Below, piece by piece: positions 12,920 through 14,466 of a stretch of DNA of 14,466 bases (positions are counted from its first letter, which is position 1; every line of letters begins with the position of its first letter). Source of the stretch: Sedimenticola sp. GTDB lineage: Bacteria > Pseudomonadota > Gammaproteobacteria > Chromatiales > Chromatiaceae. The notes under the pieces were generated by a model that did no database searches, was not told the origin of the DNA, and saw nothing but the letters and a program-made list of their open reading frames with translations. The translations under genes and the position numbers were made by a program. The stretch covers positions 1 through 14,466 of the forward strand of contig JAUXBK010000039.1 of NCBI GenBank assembly GCA_030619405.1. The letters run 5' to 3'.

Positions 12920-14250
12920 CCCGGTTTCTACCCCGTACCCTGTTCGGACAGACCAGTCTGGCACTCTCCATTGCGATGATTCTGTTTCTGGTCCTGGTCG
13001 TGGGCGTCACCCTGCGTTATATCCTGCTACCCGTTGCCGAACGTTCCACGGAAGACCTGGCGGCATTGATGGTACTGAGCGCCCAGACCTGGGCCGAACT
13101 GCCCCCGGCAACCCGAAGGGACTTTGAAAGGGAACTGCAGAACAGCCATCAGCTGTACCTTACGGCCGCTGAAGAAGAAAATTCCCCGCGGTTGAACGGG
13201 AGTGCCGCACCTTATATCGTATTGTTAAAAGATGCCCTGGAAAGACGTCTGCAGAAAAAAGTACCGGCCGGAACCCTGGCCAACCAAAGTGGCTGGTACT
13301 GGTTCGATATCCCCATGGCCGGCCGGGCACTGCGAATCGGGTTTGCCGGCAGTCGCCTGGCAGGGCGGGCCCCCACGGCTGTTCTCATCATCTTCGTCAT
13401 CGGCGCCCTGTTCATCCTGTTGACCTCCTCCCTGTTGGTGCAGCAGTTGACTAAGCCGCTGGCCCGTCTGGCCAACAGCGTTGAACAGGTGGGGGCCGGT
13501 CGCTTCCCATCTCCCATACCGGAGCAAGGTCCCAGAGAAATCGCCACCCTGGCCACAGGGTTCAACCAGATGGTTGGCAAGCTGAAGCGGTTGATGGCGA
13601 GCCGCACGGTTCTGCTGGCCGGGATGTCCCATGACATGCGTACACCACTCACCCACCTGTCACTGGTGGCGGAGATGTTGCCTGACGATATGGATACCCA
13701 GCTGCGACAACAGATGCAGCGGGATCTGGATGAGATGAACGGCCTGATAACTCAGGTAATGGAACTGTCCAGAGGGCTCGATCAGCAGGATATGGCGTGT
13801 TGTGAATTTCCGCGCTTCCTGCAGGATTTGATCGCAGACTACCAGCGATCGCCGGTCGACATCATGCTAACCAGTGAGGGTGTGTGCGCTCTGCGGCTCT
13901 CAACCACCGCCCTGCGCCGGATACTGACCAATCTGCTGGACAACGCCATACGCTATGGGGAAGGCAGGCCAATCGCATTGGATGTGCATTGTGGCCGTCA
14001 GAGGGTCCGTATCACCCTTTCGGATCAGGGCCCGGGTATCCCCCCCGCGTTACGGGACAAGGTATTCGAACCTTTTTACCGGATAGAGGAATCACGCAGC
14101 AGGAATACAGGGGGCAGTGGACTGGGACTGGCCATCGTCAGCCAGCTGGCGGAGGTGAATCACTGGAAGGTGACCCTGGAACAAAACCAGGCTGGCGGGA
14201 CCGACGCCATCCTGGAGATACCCCGCAGCGACACCTCCTTGTGTCCCTGA
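12916..14250 (+). CDS. envZ: EnvZ-like osmosensor histidine kinase
   Basis: GTG 12916 overlaps the OmpR-like stop (GTGA) and has a perfect AGGAGG (12901-12906) 9 nt upstream, so the GTG start is secure. The 444-residue product has TM1 at ~14-38 (LSIAMILFLVLVVGVTLRYILLP), a periplasmic domain to ~155 ending in WYWFDIPMAGRALRIGF, TM2 at ~157-178 (VLIIFVIGALFILLTSSLLV) and a HAMP segment QQLTKPLARLANSVEQVGAGRF. The phospho-acceptor is His239 in AGMSHDMRTPLTHL. The ATP domain is intact: N-box RRILTNLLDNAIRYG, G1 SDQGPGIPPALRDKVFEPFYR, G2 GGSGLGLAIVSQLAEVN. Length and motifs match EnvZ. It should phosphorylate the OmpR-like protein encoded just upstream. Confidence 0.92.
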   Translation: MTRFLPRTLFGQTSLALSIAMILFLVLVVGVTLRYILLPVAERSTEDLAALMVLSAQTWAELPPATRRDFERELQNSHQLYLTAAEEENSPRLNGSAAPYIVLLKDALERRLQKKVPAGTLANQSGWYWFDIPMAGRALRIGFAGSRLAGRAPTAVLIIFVIGALFILLTSSLLVQQLTKPLARLANSVEQVGAGRFPSPIPEQGPREIATLATGFNQMVGKLKRLMASRTVLLAGMSHDMRTPLTHLSLVAEMLPDDMDTQLRQQMQRDLDEMNGLITQVMELSRGLDQQDMACCEFPRFLQDLIADYQRSPVDIMLTSEGVCALRLSTTALRRILTNLLDNAIRYGEGRPIALDVHCGRQRVRITLSDQGPGIPPALRDKVFEPFYRIEESRSRNTGGSGLGLAIVSQLAEVNHWKVTLEQNQAGGTDAILEIPRSDTSLCP

Positions 14251-14289
14251 CAGCATCCTGCTTGATTCACTACCGCAGGGCTGATCGTG

Positions 14290-14466
14290 TCACCGGGCCT
14301 GTCGACCTTTGCGCACTCTCCCTCCCCGCTCCATGGGCGTATCGACGATGGCATTCACCTCATCCTGATCCATTTCCTTGGCCACATAAGGCTTCCCCAT
14401 GGCCTCGATCTGCCGAACGAAGGCACGCAGATGATTGCGGGATCCACGAAGCAGATTCTCGTATAC
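14290..14466 (-). CDS. DUF2202 ferritin-like protein, C-terminal part (5' end beyond window)
   Basis: On the minus strand, a frame open from the window edge encodes 58 residues ending at TGA (14292-14290). It begins VYENLLRGSRNHLRAFVRQI, continues EAMGKPYVAKEMDQDEVNAIVD and then TPMERGGRVRKGRQAR. The NLLRGSRNHLRAFVR helix, the DAIV-like segment and the TPMERG end are the typical C terminus of DUF2202 proteins, which have a ferritin-like four-helix fold and unknown function. The metal-binding N-terminal helices lie outside the window. The gene converges on the EnvZ-like kinase gene with a 39-bp gap in which I see no clear terminator. Confidence 0.85.
   Translation of the reverse strand, partial: VYENLLRGSRNHLRAFVRQIEAMGKPYVAKEMDQDEVNAIVDTPMERGGRVRKGRQAR

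Noticed and set aside
14160..14354. 64-codon minus-strand ORF at the right end
   Set aside because: It overlaps the kinase 3' end in antisense and lies in a different frame from the DUF2202 coding frame, which ends at 14290.

Overview
This window looks like chromosomal DNA of a free-living or symbiotic gammaproteobacterium, probably a sulfur- or metal-redox type in the broad Chromatiales/Sedimenticola neighbourhood. That placement is inferred from moderately high GC, OmpR/EnvZ- and QseB/QseC-like two-component pairs, a VPLPA/PEP-CTERM-type surface protein, PKD-domain proteins and a nine-haem c-type cytochrome. I cannot assign a species from the sequence alone.

Left part (1-3794). The window opens inside a secreted PKD-domain protein that ends in a small two-cysteine domain. 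Next come a frameshifted partial copy of a cytochrome gene, a PEP-CTERM-like exported protein, and an intact gene fusing a monohaem cytochrome c domain to a type-I periplasmic binding protein domain. The gap after it holds an inverted-repeat element carrying the decayed 3' end of a GxxExxY-family gene, bounded by a 9-bp direct repeat.

Middle part (3795-8429). A Sco-type copper chaperone is followed by a membrane sensor kinase whose ATP-binding domain looks degenerate. The stop codon of that kinase lies in the first bases of a 166-bp MITE-like palindromic element. Then comes a translationally coupled QseB/QseC- (PmrA/PmrB-) like two-component pair.

Right part (8430-14466). A PmrA/QseB-type operator-like site and an 18-codon leader ORF precede a nine-haem cytochrome that ends at a strong intrinsic terminator. 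The N-terminal domain of this cytochrome is homologous to the C-terminal domain of the PKD protein at the left edge. Next are a small exported protein with an 18-residue polyglycine tail, a tiny signal-peptide-like ORF, and an OmpR/EnvZ-like pair. A DUF2202 ferritin-like gene enters from the right edge on the minus strand.

How the genes may work together (inference): the cytochrome/binding-protein fusion, Sco and the degenerate kinase form one co-oriented group that suggests periplasmic redox or copper handling. The QseBC-like pair is the best candidate regulator of the nine-haem cytochrome directly downstream. The main novelty candidates are the cytochrome-binding protein fusion module, the shared two-cysteine domain, the operator plus leader ORF, and two small decayed or non-autonomous mobile elements.
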